In this document: piece by piece, positions 7,079 through 16,294 of the stretch
Position numbering within the stretch: the stretch's first letter is position 1
Layout: each line of letters starts with the position of its first letter
Assembly (NCBI RefSeq): GCF_015330165.1
Contig: NZ_JADDXT010000002.1
Coordinates: 2,044,504 to 2,108,503 of the forward strand
Length of the DNA stretch: 64,000 nucleotides
Reading direction: 5' to 3'
DNA from: Zobellia roscoffensis
GTDB taxonomy: Bacteria > Bacteroidota > Bacteroidia > Flavobacteriales > Flavobacteriaceae
Program-made: the position numbers and the translations under genes
The notes under the pieces: generated by a model
Database searches by the model: none
What the model saw: the letters and a program-made list of their open reading frames with translations, nothing else
What the model was told of the DNA's origin: nothing

Positions 7079-8563
7079 TTATACACGAGAAGTCAGGGAC
7101 TTTGTAAATACAAAGCCAAAGCCTACAAAAAGCATAAAGTGAAACGGGAAAAGACCAAAATCATTCAAAGGAACGGCACTGTACATTCCAAAAAGGAAAT
7201 AAATCATAAGAACAGCTTCCAGAATCATGTTGGGAGATAATTTTTTGGTAAGGTATTTATTGCCTTTCCATGAATCTGTAATATTATTCAGGTTGAATTT
7301 AGGCGTACGTACAAATTCACTCCTTTTACCCATATGACCTTCAAGAACAGCAATTGAATTGTGCAGTGAAAAGCCCAATGCAACGGAAAAGAAGGTAAAA
7401 AATATTTTAATATAATCCACAAAATTGTCAAAGCCACTTCCTTGAATACTTTTATAGGTAAACCAGTAACAAACAAAGAGAATAATGGTGCTTAAAACAA
7501 AGAAACTCAATAAGGTAAAAACAATATCCAGTTGAGGATATATTGCCTTAATATACATGGCGGGTATGCTCAATAAAGAGACCAAGAATACACATAAGAA
7601 CATTGAACTGTTCAGAAGATGCATTACACCATGAAATTTAGTTTTAAATGAGATGTTCTTAGCGGTAACCACATTAAAGACGGTCTTTCTAAAATTTTCG
7701 GCCCCACCCTTATTCCAACGAAATTGTTGTGAACGAGCGGCACTAATAACTACAGGAAGCTCTGCAGGTGTCTCTACGTCTTCTAGGTACTTGAATTTCC
7801 AGTTCTTAAGTTGCGCACGGTAACTAAGGTCAAGGTCTTCCGTTAGCGTGTCGCCTTCCCAATTTCCAGCATCAATGATGCATTCTTTTCTCCAAATACC
7901 AGCTGTACCGTTAAAGTTAATAAAGTGTCCTTTGGCATTTCTGCCTACTTGTTCTAAAGTAAAATGAGCATCTAAAGCAAAAGCTTGAATACGCGTAAGC
8001 GTAGAATATTCGCGGTTAATATGTCCCCAACGAGTTTGTACAACACCAATTTCAGGGTCTTTAAAGTAAAGAACTGTTTTTTTTAACCAATCCCCGGAAG
8101 GCATAAAATCGGCATCAAAAATAGCTATGAATTCTCCTTTTGCTATTTCTAGTCCTTCTTTTAAAGCACCAGCTTTGAAGCCTTGGCGGTTTTCGCGACG
8201 TATATGTTGAATGTCAAGACCAGTTTCTTGTAAAGCTTTTACCCTTGCGGCAGTATCAATAACCGAATCATCAGTAGAATCATCAAGCACTTGAATTTCT
8301 AATTTGCTTTTCGGGTATTCTATTTTGGCAATGTTTTCCAACAAGCGCTCCATAACATATTCTTCATTATAGACAGGCAGTTGTATGGTAACGTAAGGTA
8401 TCTCTTTTGGATCTAGAAGATTGAATTTTGGGGCAATTTGGTTGCGTCTCTTATACCCCAGGTAATTTACCAAGAGGTTCAGTTGCGCCAAACTGTAAAA
8501 AAATATCAATAGTAGTGCTACACTATAGATTGCGAGAATAATGTAAGCAATAATTAAACCCAT
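7079..8563 (-). CDS. Cellulose-synthase-like processive GT2 glycosyltransferase, membrane
   Basis: The 494-residue protein has an N-terminal helix, a GT2 catalytic domain and C-terminal helices. Motifs seen are DDSTDDS, the DxD-type FDADFMP, TEDLDLSYRA and QQFRWNKG (the Q(Q/R)xRW motif of processive enzymes). It probably polymerises or adds beta-linked sugar at the inner membrane from a nucleotide sugar. No PilZ domain is visible. The start is one base after the stop of the upstream GT2 gene, so coupling is likely. Confidence 0.82.
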   Translation of the reverse strand: MGLIIAYIILAIYSVALLLIFFYSLAQLNLLVNYLGYKRRNQIAPKFNLLDPKEIPYVTIQLPVYNEEYVMERLLENIAKIEYPKSKLEIQVLDDSTDDSVIDTAARVKALQETGLDIQHIRRENRQGFKAGALKEGLEIAKGEFIAIFDADFMPSGDWLKKTVLYFKDPEIGVVQTRWGHINREYSTLTRIQAFALDAHFTLEQVGRNAKGHFINFNGTAGIWRKECIIDAGNWEGDTLTEDLDLSYRAQLKNWKFKYLEDVETPAELPVVISAARSQQFRWNKGGAENFRKTVFNVVTAKNISFKTKFHGVMHLLNSSMFLCVFLVSLLSIPAMYIKAIYPQLDIVFTLLSFFVLSTIILFVCYWFTYKSIQGSGFDNFVDYIKIFFTFFSVALGFSLHNSIAVLEGHMGKRSEFVRTPKFNLNNITDSWKGNKYLTKKLSPNMILEAVLMIYFLFGMYSAVPLNDFGLFPFHFMLFVGFGFVFTKSLTSRV

Positions 8564-8564
8564 A

Positions 8565-9260
8565 TTATTTTATGCTGTATTTAAAAATCCAACCTAATAT
8601 TTTTATGCCCGCAAATATACTACCTTTTACGGTACCCGATACTTTTGACATACCAATTCTTTTTTTGTAACGTACTGGTACTTCGGTATATGCTAAATTT
8701 TGTTTTAAAGCCTTCAATTGCATCTCCACTGTCCACCCGTAAGTTTTATCCTCCATGTTGAGTGTTAACAACTTAGGATATGATATAGCCCTAAACGGGC
8801 CAAGGTCTGTAAATGTTGCCCGAAACAACAATTTCATTAAAAAAGTGGCCAGCCAATTGCCAAAAATTTGCTGAGGCGTCATGCTTCCCTCTTCTCTAAG
8901 TCGTTTTACACGAGCACCAATTACAAAATCCACCTCTTTATTTAATATCGGAGCCACAATTTTATCAAGTTCTTCCGGATAATCGGAATAGTCTCCGTCA
9001 AGAAATACGACAATATCGGGTGCTTTGGATTGTTTGGCAATATGATCCATTCCCTTTAAACACGCATACCCATAACCCATTCTGCTCTCATTCAATACGG
9101 TAGCTCCTGCATCAGACGCGTTTTTTACTGTATTATCTGATGAATTATTATTTACCACTATAATTTCCGATACCGATTTAGGAATCTCGTGAATTACGGA
9201 AGCTATTGAATCTGCCTCATTGAATGCAGGAATTATGACCTTAATGTCTGGTTGTAGCAT
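8565..9260 (-). CDS. DPM1-like GT2 glycosyltransferase (polyprenyl-phosphate sugar synthase type)
   Basis: The 231-residue soluble GT2 begins VIIPAFNEADSIASVIHEIP, with VNNNSSDNT and FLDGDYSDYPEE as the nucleotide-sugar and metal-binding segments. It lacks the C-terminal membrane helices of longer relatives. It resembles dolichyl/undecaprenyl-phosphate mannose or glucose synthases, which would fit supply of a lipid-linked donor to the GT87-like enzyme. It starts nine bases after the GH78-like gene. Confidence 0.8.
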   Translation of the reverse strand: MLQPDIKVIIPAFNEADSIASVIHEIPKSVSEIIVVNNNSSDNTVKNASDAGATVLNESRMGYGYACLKGMDHIAKQSKAPDIVVFLDGDYSDYPEELDKIVAPILNKEVDFVIGARVKRLREEGSMTPQQIFGNWLATFLMKLLFRATFTDLGPFRAISYPKLLTLNMEDKTYGWTVEMQLKALKQNLAYTEVPVRYKKRIGMSKVSGTVKGSIFAGIKILGWIFKYSIK

Positions 9261-9269
9261 TAGTGAAAC

Positions 9270-11672
9270 TTATTTTAAAGTATACTTGTTTTTTCCTTGT
9301 TTTAAGGGGATGTGTTTTCCGTTCCAAACCAGTTCGCCCTTCACTTTCTCAGGAATTGTTATGTCTGCCGAAAGCTTATTTTTTGATTTTTTAAAGTTGA
9401 AAACAATATTTCCTTTAGTAGTAGGGAGTAATCCATCTATAGATTGAAGCTTGCCAAAAACGGGAGCAATCCTTACTTTTTCAAAATTATTTTTAACCGA
9501 TTTTATTCCAGCTAAATAATTAAAATAAAAATAGGCAGGAGAGGCGCTCCATGGGTGCACTTCTGAACGTGTTGGTTTCTTTTTACTTTCAAAACGTTCT
9601 AAGGTTGTGGTCATATGATTGGTAATCATAGATTCCCAAGGTTTCTGGGCCAAGTCAAAAAGTTCAGGTGCACCAACTTTTTCTATTGCTTGAAATAAAT
9701 AGAAACGATAGTAGTAGGTAGCTTGTAACAAATCTTTGTCATTCAAAATTTTTGTCAAAAGTGCTCTCTGCTGACTTTCATCAACAGCATCTGTAAGAAT
9801 GGCCATGATGTTGGTATGTTGGTCATAAATAGTCTTGTCCGGACGTTCCGCAAAGACTTGCTTGTTTGAGTCATAGCAAAGGTCAAAAACAGATTTTTTT
9901 ATAGCATCTGCTCGGCTTTGGTATTTTTCAGCAGTAGGGCTATCGCCAATAACTTCAAATAATTTTGCGGCATTTTGTAGCGCATGTACATAATGCAGAC
10001 TTACCACGGCAGAATTCTTTCCGTTATTTTTTGTTGCTGTTCCTTTGCCGTCATTAGCTCCTGAATACCAATCTATGAAATATCTGTATTTGGTTTCATT
10101 CACCAAATTCAGTTCGTTCATGTTCTTTTCAAAACCTGCTAATGTATGAACGATACCATCTTTATAATGCTCTACAAAAGATATGTCTTCGGTAAGGTTG
10201 TAGTAATCATAAACCATATCTACCCAAACTAAAGAATAAGTGGGGTAAATAAAGGTTGATCTGAGTGGATAGGCTCCTAAGATATTGCCTTCTGCATCTC
10301 GCGATTGATGAAATTGTTCAATGGCATTTTTAGTATGGTCTAGATTGCCACTCATTGCCTGCCAGAGCAAGGCATGAATTTTAGTGTCACCAACATACTG
10401 CATAGTTTCATAATAGGCATCACTTAAGAAATAATCTTGCGTACAGATATCTACCGTTCTTTTACAGATGTCAAAAATGTCATTATACATTTCATTGTCA
10501 GAGGTGAAACTAGCAGAAGAAACAATGTTTGTCCTTGAACGATAATTGATAAAACTATCTAATACCAATTCTTGCTCTTTTGTTTCTATTTCAAACTCAA
10601 CAAAGCGGAAGGTCCGCATCCAATTAGGAATGAATTTTTGAGCATCTTTTCCGTTTGAAACAATACTATCATAGTAGCCTAAGAGCCTCTTATTTTTGAT
10701 AATATCTCGATCTCCCTTTTCATCATTCTTATCAAACAAGTTTTCAGCATACTTTATCTTAATGCTGGCATTTTTTCCCTTACTGAAAATTAGTTCAGGA
10801 AAACCATTGGTAACGTATTTTTGGTCTATCAAAAACGTTGCTATTTTACCACTTGGAATTTCAAGCTTTCCTGAAGCAGGAAAAGTGGGAAGCGTAGTTT
10901 CAGAACTTCGTATGGTACTTTCAATATGTTCTTTGTGCCAGGTAAGTAATGGTAAGTTGCGCGGTTCTAACAAGTATGCCATTGATCCACCCATGCTGCT
11001 CGCACCCTCAAAGAATATGGTTCTAGACCAAGTGGAATCATTAAAATCTAGTTGTTCCCAATCCGTAGGATATTTGTTCATGTCTATAAAGTCCGTAGGG
11101 TTGTTGGCATAAAAGCCACCTACTATAGATTTTGGTCCGTCTCCTCGCCAGTTCACATTTATTACTTTATAGGAGTCATCCAATGAGCATAACCAAGTAT
11201 CTCCCTTTCCTGTGGTAGTTAATACTTTTGCATTTTCTGTTATTCCGTTTACCATTACACTGGTGAAAATGGACTGAAGACCGTAAAAGCGTCGCTTTCC
11301 AAAGTTGATAACTTTTACAGCAATAACGTTCTTGCCATTTTGAAGATATTTTTTAAGGTTCAGGGTTTCGAACTTCCAATGCTTAATATCACTTAATTGT
11401 GGGCCGTGAGTTACTATTTTTCCGTTTACGTAAAGGAAATAGTGGTTGTCCGCAGATATGTTTATTATAAAATCTTGATTTACATCAGTAACATTAAAAG
11501 TGTTTCTGAATAAGATTACTCGGTCCTCACCTCCGCTTATATTGGGGTGACTTACCCAGTTGGCCTTAATGTTCTCAGTGGTATACTTTACATCAGGGTA
11601 ATTAAGCTCAACTTGCGCCCATATGGAAGTTGAAAAAAGAAGTAAAAAGATAAACAGCGGGAAACGTGTCAT
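9270..11672 (-). CDS. Secreted GH78-like alpha-L-rhamnosidase family protein
   Basis: The 800-residue protein has a type I signal peptide (MTRFPLFIFLLLFSTSIWAQ). An N-terminal beta-sandwich (ISADNHYFLYVNGKIV, about 92-107) is followed by an alpha/alpha-barrel with the GH78 hallmark segment SDAYYETMQYVGDTKIHALL, then SEVHPWSASPAYFYFNYLAGI and a C-terminal beta domain. GH78 enzymes remove alpha-L-rhamnose, but other specificities occur in the clan. Being embedded in a glycosyltransferase operon rather than beside SusC/SusD genes argues for a role in processing the cell's own glycan. The start overlaps the upstream stop by one base. Confidence 0.8.
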   Translation of the reverse strand: MTRFPLFIFLLLFSTSIWAQVELNYPDVKYTTENIKANWVSHPNISGGEDRVILFRNTFNVTDVNQDFIINISADNHYFLYVNGKIVTHGPQLSDIKHWKFETLNLKKYLQNGKNVIAVKVINFGKRRFYGLQSIFTSVMVNGITENAKVLTTTGKGDTWLCSLDDSYKVINVNWRGDGPKSIVGGFYANNPTDFIDMNKYPTDWEQLDFNDSTWSRTIFFEGASSMGGSMAYLLEPRNLPLLTWHKEHIESTIRSSETTLPTFPASGKLEIPSGKIATFLIDQKYVTNGFPELIFSKGKNASIKIKYAENLFDKNDEKGDRDIIKNKRLLGYYDSIVSNGKDAQKFIPNWMRTFRFVEFEIETKEQELVLDSFINYRSRTNIVSSASFTSDNEMYNDIFDICKRTVDICTQDYFLSDAYYETMQYVGDTKIHALLWQAMSGNLDHTKNAIEQFHQSRDAEGNILGAYPLRSTFIYPTYSLVWVDMVYDYYNLTEDISFVEHYKDGIVHTLAGFEKNMNELNLVNETKYRYFIDWYSGANDGKGTATKNNGKNSAVVSLHYVHALQNAAKLFEVIGDSPTAEKYQSRADAIKKSVFDLCYDSNKQVFAERPDKTIYDQHTNIMAILTDAVDESQQRALLTKILNDKDLLQATYYYRFYLFQAIEKVGAPELFDLAQKPWESMITNHMTTTLERFESKKKPTRSEVHPWSASPAYFYFNYLAGIKSVKNNFEKVRIAPVFGKLQSIDGLLPTTKGNIVFNFKKSKNKLSADITIPEKVKGELVWNGKHIPLKQGKNKYTLK

Positions 11673-12154
11673 TATTTAAGGTCTGATAAATTGTTTTCGC
11701 GTCTAAAACTACTAAAACTAAACCATTCCTTAATTTTTTTACCGTTTTGATATTTCTCTGCTGAGGTCAGTTTTTCGTTGATATACTGTAGACAATACCC
11801 ATTTTTTTTGCCATTACTCAATTGGCATTTATGGTTTACTTTTCCCATAGAGTCATAGAATAACCACCAATTGGACTTCTTTCCGTTTTTATAATGACCT
11901 TCTTGTAAGGGTTTGCCATAGCTGTCGTAAAAGTACCAATAAGACACGCGTTGGTTATTTTGGTAGTGTCCCTGTTCGGATAATTTTCCGTTGGTGTGGT
12001 AGAATTTCCAAAAATCAGCTTTTACACCATCTTTTAACCAACCTTCCTGTTTTATCATTCCGGAGGGGTAATATTCTTTTTGGTATGTAATATTTCCTTC
12101 GGACTGGAGTCCAAAAAAAACAAAACACGCCATAAAAAATAATTTTGGGAACAT
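11672..12154 (-). CDS. Secreted MORN-repeat (YwqK-like) protein
   Basis: The 160-residue protein has a signal peptide (MFPKLFFMACFVFFGLQSEG) and about five tandem repeats of roughly 23 residues with the pattern GxxKxxxWxFYxxxGKxxxxGxY. These are MORN-variant repeats as in YwqK-type proteins. No catalytic motif is seen. It is the first gene of the glycan operon and is coupled to the GH78-like gene (TAATG). A TACTTTTG -7-like box lies at 12176-12169, without a good -33 partner. Confidence 0.75.
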   Translation of the reverse strand: MFPKLFFMACFVFFGLQSEGNITYQKEYYPSGMIKQEGWLKDGVKADFWKFYHTNGKLSEQGHYQNNQRVSYWYFYDSYGKPLQEGHYKNGKKSNWWLFYDSMGKVNHKCQLSNGKKNGYCLQYINEKLTSAEKYQNGKKIKEWFSFSSFRRENNLSDLK

Positions 12155-12203
12155 ACTAAAAATGCTTACAAAAGTATAGTCGGTTTAAGAAGAGAGAACT
12201 AAC

Positions 12204-12245
12204 AAAAAAAATCCTATATATCTAATACTTTTAGATGTATAGGAT
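12204..12245 (-). terminator. Rho-independent terminator of the Fe-S protein operon
   Basis: An imperfect hairpin with arms ATCCTATA (12211-12218) and TATAGGAT (12238-12245), plus inner pairs, is followed on the minus strand by seven T residues (12210-12204). It lies 28 bases past the stop of the gene ending at 12273. Confidence 0.8.
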
Positions 12246-12272
12246 TTTAATAGGTATTCAATGAATTGCCCC

Positions 12273-13853
12273 CTATTTTTTATTTACTAATTCCATAAGG
12301 TTAACATCGTTTCCTAGTAATACTTCCGTTGGGTTAATACGACCTTCTTCTGGACCGTTTTCTAATTTCAGAACCCCACGTGGGCAAACTGCTGAACATA
12401 CACCGCAACCTACACAACTAGATCGTACAATATTTTCACCTTTTTGAGCATAGGCGCGAACGTCAATACCCTGCTCACAGTAGGTAGAACAGTTACCACA
12501 AGAAATACATTGGCCACCATTGGTGGTAATTCTAAATCGAGATTTAAAACGTTGTACAAAACCAAGGTATGCAGCTAACGGACATCCAAATCTACACCAT
12601 ACACGGTTACCGAAAATTGGATAGAAACCAGTTCCGATAACACCAGCGAATATTGCGCCGATCAATAAACTATAAGTGTTTTGAACACTTTGTGTTTTAA
12701 TACCAAGTACGGTTCCAGATTCTGTAAAGAAGCTGTAAAGCGTCATACCTGTCATCACTACGGCAAAGAGTAAAACACCATGTATTAACCAACGCTCCAC
12801 TTTCCAAGAAAATAGTGATTTACTTGAATGCTGACGGTACGGATCTCCTAAAGTTTCAGCTAATCCACCACAACCGCAAACCCAAGAACAATACCATCTT
12901 TTTCCGAAGAAATAGACCATTACCGGTACAATCACCAAGGTAAGAACAACGCCCCATACCAGAATGAATAGACCAATACCACCACTATCCAACAACGATT
13001 TTAAGTTCCATTGAAAGAAGAAATCATAATCTAGAGGGAATGCATTTTTAAAATCATAGTAAGGCATCTGTAGACGCACCATTATTTCCGGGATTAAGAA
13101 AGCAAATACAATCTGGAAAAATAGTACAGATGTAGTACGCACCACTTGGTACACGTTGTGACGGTATTTAATGTACATACGCACGGCCATAACGGTCATT
13201 ACCGTACAATACATAAAACCATAGACAAACCAATGTCCTGCAGGATTACCGCTAAGGCTTTCGCTAATTGGATCTACAAGGAAAGTCCAGTTTACCGCAA
13301 ATTCAGGTCTGAAGTATAGAACTAGATAGAAGGAAACTAGAAATACAAACACCATCCATGCTATCCAACCTCTATTCGTGGCGCTTTCATGGTATATACC
13401 ATCGTTTTTTATTCCTTTTTTGCCTAGTAAGACCACATTAGGGAGAATAAACATCAATGCTCCAATAATACCAAGGCCAAAGGTCAAAAACCACATTAGT
13501 CCTTTGTTTTGAGCAATAAACCCAGCTCCGGATTTCTTACCTACCAAGGCCGCCATATCATGACCACTTGTGTAGATAACTTTTTTGTATTCTTTGTTTT
13601 TCCGGTGTTGGCTATTGGCTGCATCGAGCGCGGAACTTATAGCGGGCGAGAGGCTCAACATTCCGTTAAAATCTTTGCCAACAACGTTTTGATTTATTGA
13701 CTGAATAAAAACATCACTTTTAATGTTTTTTTCTTTTACGATTTCGTCAAAGGTATTCTGGTCTAGCTTGTACGTACCTAATACGGGTACGGCAGCAAAA
13801 ATGGCAAGCCCGATTAAAAAAATGACAAGGCCTATGTTTTGTATTGCTTTCAT
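12273..13853 (-). CDS. NapH/CcoG-like polytopic membrane 4Fe-4S ferredoxin protein
   Basis: The 526-residue protein has about six transmembrane helices. It carries cysteine motifs WYCSWVCGCGG and WCRFGCPLA in loops, then two classical 4Fe-4S motifs, CISCGNCSTYC and CVGCGVCSAVC, near the C terminus. This layout is shared by NapH, NosR and CcoG relatives that pass electrons across the membrane. It is not a clear CcoG, because an N-terminal soluble insertion (about 25-115) is unlike that family. It lies 80 bases downstream of an FAD/NAD(P) oxidoreductase gene, a likely electron-donor partner. Confidence 0.75.
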   Translation of the reverse strand: MKAIQNIGLVIFLIGLAIFAAVPVLGTYKLDQNTFDEIVKEKNIKSDVFIQSINQNVVGKDFNGMLSLSPAISSALDAANSQHRKNKEYKKVIYTSGHDMAALVGKKSGAGFIAQNKGLMWFLTFGLGIIGALMFILPNVVLLGKKGIKNDGIYHESATNRGWIAWMVFVFLVSFYLVLYFRPEFAVNWTFLVDPISESLSGNPAGHWFVYGFMYCTVMTVMAVRMYIKYRHNVYQVVRTTSVLFFQIVFAFLIPEIMVRLQMPYYDFKNAFPLDYDFFFQWNLKSLLDSGGIGLFILVWGVVLTLVIVPVMVYFFGKRWYCSWVCGCGGLAETLGDPYRQHSSKSLFSWKVERWLIHGVLLFAVVMTGMTLYSFFTESGTVLGIKTQSVQNTYSLLIGAIFAGVIGTGFYPIFGNRVWCRFGCPLAAYLGFVQRFKSRFRITTNGGQCISCGNCSTYCEQGIDVRAYAQKGENIVRSSCVGCGVCSAVCPRGVLKLENGPEEGRINPTEVLLGNDVNLMELVNKK

Positions 13854-13876
13854 TATTTGTTTCTGATTAAGCTTTA

Positions 13877-13914
13877 CTCGATAATCGAGATTAAATGCTC
13901 CGAGGTTCGCCTCG
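13877..13914 (-). other. Two small hairpins between the oxidoreductase and Fe-S protein genes
   Basis: CTCGA-TAA-TCGAG (13877-13889) and CGAGG-TTCG-CCTCG (13901-13914, plus-strand reading) are perfect small inverted repeats in the 80-base intercistronic gap. There is no T-run, so they are not terminators. They could protect or process the mRNA, but this is unproven. Confidence 0.4.
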
Positions 13915-13933
13915 AAATTTCCAAGTTATTCCT

Positions 13934-15307
13934 TTACGATTGCCTCACGGGCTCGCTTCTTGTTGGTTTACTAAAAATTCGTTTCCAACTTTTCTTCTTA
14001 GGAGATAAGTTGGTATTCATTACCGAGTTATATTTTGATAGGATTTTCTCTTCATAATGCGAATAGAATTCTGGGTCAAAATTGGCATCTTTTAAATATT
14101 CCATCACATAATCTACACCGCGTTCTTCTGTTAGCCAACGATCAAACATTTCATGACGCATACGAATACCAAAGGTGTTGATACCCAAGAATTTTTTAGA
14201 GTCCTTATCATAGGCAACCGTAATGCAAATTTTTTCCGAAGCGTGGCGCCAGTGAAAATGGTTTTCGTGTTCTTTTTTTATTCTTTCGCTAAACACCCAA
14301 CCATAGGTCTGATATTCTATATCAAGAAATTTGGCCGAATTAAACCAATGCCCAGGGTTGTATTCCCTTGGTTTGCCGCAAATGGTCTGTGCCAACGTTT
14401 CGCCCATCATGCGGCCCGTATACCAAACTGCTTCAATAGGTCTGCGATTGCCAATGCCCTCGTGTTGTTCGGCACAATCACCTATAGCATAAATGTCTTT
14501 TATATTAGTTTCAAGCAAGCGGTTGACTTTTACGCCTCGTCCTAATTCAATACCAGAATCTTTTAGAAAATCTATATTTGGTGTAACACCTGCGGTAAGA
14601 CCTACTACATTACATTCAATAGTTTCGCCTTTATCCGTTGTAATAGCTTTGGCTCTGCCATTTTCATCGGATAGGATTTCAACCAGATTGGTCTCTAGTT
14701 TTAAATCTATGTGATGTTCTAAAATGTGCTCATTAATCATTTCAGATTCTCCAGATGGTAGAACACCGTTCCAAAAACTATTTTCGCGAACTAGGAACGT
14801 TACCGGAATTTTTCTAGATCGAAGCATTTCCGCAAGTTCAATACCTATAAGTCCGCCGCCAACAATAACTGCACGATTGCAAACCTCTTTATTAGGAGCA
14901 TTTTCTTCAATTTGGTCTAGGTCTTGTTTTGAATACAAACCCTGAACCCCTTTTAAATCTTGACCAGGCCAACCAAACTTGTTGGGCTTGGACCCCGTTG
15001 CAATTATGAGCTTGTCATAAGTTAATTCTTTGCCTTCTGCCAATATCAGTGTTTTGTCTTCGTGATTAACAGAAGTAACAAATCCTTTAAGAAGTTCTAT
15101 TCGGTTTTTCTTCCAAAACCAATTTTCATAAGGTTGAGTATGTTCAAATTTCATGTGACCCATGTATACATACATTAAGGCGGTACGAGAAAAGAAATAA
15201 TTCGTTTCTGCGGATACTATTGTAATTTTTTTATCGGAAAGTTTTCGGATATGCCTAGCGGCTGTTACACCTGAAATTCCGTTACCAATAATGACGATAT
15301 GTTCCAT
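13934..15307 (-). CDS. NAD(P)/FAD-dependent oxidoreductase (pyridine nucleotide-disulfide family)
   Basis: The 457-residue protein begins MEHIVIIGNGISGVTAARHI (FAD GxGxxG). It has ATGSKPNKFGWPG, a second dinucleotide fold VIVGGGLIGIELAEMLRSR (about 147-165), and the FAD-closing IYAIGDCAEQ. There is no redox-active CxxxxC disulfide pair, so it is closer to NirB-like/ferredoxin reductase-like flavoproteins than to disulfide reductases. The C-terminal 120 residues are an extra domain. It is transcribed ahead of the membrane Fe-S protein and divergently from the DUF547 gene. The substrate is unknown. Confidence 0.82.
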   Translation of the reverse strand: MEHIVIIGNGISGVTAARHIRKLSDKKITIVSAETNYFFSRTALMYVYMGHMKFEHTQPYENWFWKKNRIELLKGFVTSVNHEDKTLILAEGKELTYDKLIIATGSKPNKFGWPGQDLKGVQGLYSKQDLDQIEENAPNKEVCNRAVIVGGGLIGIELAEMLRSRKIPVTFLVRENSFWNGVLPSGESEMINEHILEHHIDLKLETNLVEILSDENGRAKAITTDKGETIECNVVGLTAGVTPNIDFLKDSGIELGRGVKVNRLLETNIKDIYAIGDCAEQHEGIGNRRPIEAVWYTGRMMGETLAQTICGKPREYNPGHWFNSAKFLDIEYQTYGWVFSERIKKEHENHFHWRHASEKICITVAYDKDSKKFLGINTFGIRMRHEMFDRWLTEERGVDYVMEYLKDANFDPEFYSHYEEKILSKYNSVMNTNLSPKKKSWKRIFSKPTRSEPVRQS

Positions 15308-15544
15308 AATTTAATTGGGTTGTTGCGGGTTCTGTCGTTCTTAAAGGTAATACCTTAATCGCCTTTCCTAATTTAGAAACGTTTTAAATTCTTGAGGTAT
15401 CTGTAAGGTTTTTGTGGATAAACCGAACTTGTAAGGCCTTGATTTTTAAATTCTTGAAAAAATCTCAAAAAATGAGCTTTTTTTGTATGGATGTTAAATT
15501 TGTCTCGACAGAAGCGTCAAGATAACAATGAAAATTATCAAATT
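15308..15544. other. Divergent intergenic region, no gene found
   Basis: The 237-base region lies between the oxidoreductase (minus) and DUF547 (plus) genes. A TAAATTTG -7-like box lies at 15495-15502 on plus without a -33 box at the right distance. An A-run and T-run flank a small CTC/GAG hairpin at 15455-15485. I see nothing else. Confidence 0.35.
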
Positions 15545-16264
15545 ATGAAATATTCAATTATGGTCCTTTTTCTTTCAATGGCCACTATGACAGCTACTTT
15601 CGGACAAAGTACCGCTGATTTTTTTACAAAGGCGGATGCTTTCTTTAAGACTAACGTAACAGATGGCCGTGTTAACTATTCGGCAGTGAAAGCTAACCCT
15701 GGGGATTTAAACGAACTACTTGAAGCGGCAAAAAATATTACAGTAACCGAAGCCAATGCCAATGAGTATCAAGCATTCTATATTAACGGTTATAATTTGT
15801 TGGTGATAAAAGGCATTATTGATAATTACCCATTAAAGTCGCCTTTGGATGTTGGAGGTTTTTTTGATGGTAAGAAATATGAAATAGGCGGAAAGAAGAC
15901 TACACTCAATGATATTGAGAATAAATTATTGCGTGGAAAATTCCCGTCTGAAGCACGTTTTCATTTTGTGTTGGTGTGTGGCGGTTTAGGATGTCCTCCA
16001 ATAATAAACAAAGCATATATGCCTGCTACTTTAGATGCACAATTAGAAAAGCAGACCAAATTGGCCTTAAATGATCCGCAGTTTATTCAACTCAATAAAA
16101 GTAAAGTAAAAATTTCTCAGATTTTTGAATGGTATAAGGGAGATTTTACTCAAAACGGACAAAGCTTAGTAGATTTTATAAACAAATACAAAGCAGAACA
16201 ATTACCTGAAAAAACGAGGGTTTCCTATTATCCATATGATTGGACGTTAAACGAAACCAAATAA
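15545..16264 (+). CDS. Secreted DUF547 protein (first of two)
   Basis: I chose the ATG at 15545 because it begins a signal peptide (MKYSIMVLFLSMATMTATFG); the longer frame from 15491 adds a charged stretch. The mature protein of about 220 residues has DUF547 landmarks: FYINGYNLLVIKGII (about 78-92), LNDIENKLLRG, and the paired cysteines VCGGLGCP (C145, C150, as C-x4-C-P). The function of DUF547 is not established. It is followed after 30 bases by an outer-membrane barrel and is divergent from the redox pair. A second copy lies at 27524-28294. Confidence 0.85.
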   Translation: MKYSIMVLFLSMATMTATFGQSTADFFTKADAFFKTNVTDGRVNYSAVKANPGDLNELLEAAKNITVTEANANEYQAFYINGYNLLVIKGIIDNYPLKSPLDVGGFFDGKKYEIGGKKTTLNDIENKLLRGKFPSEARFHFVLVCGGLGCPPIINKAYMPATLDAQLEKQTKLALNDPQFIQLNKSKVKISQIFEWYKGDFTQNGQSLVDFINKYKAEQLPEKTRVSYYPYDWTLNETK

Positions 16265-16294
16265 CAATCAGCCTCTAATTTTAAAACAAAACTT

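Noticed and set aside
10696..11112. 138-codon plus-strand ORF
   Set aside because: It is antisense to the GH78-like gene, with no family resemblance.
14153..14545. 130-codon plus-strand ORF
   Set aside because: It lies wholly antisense to the oxidoreductase gene and resembles no family.
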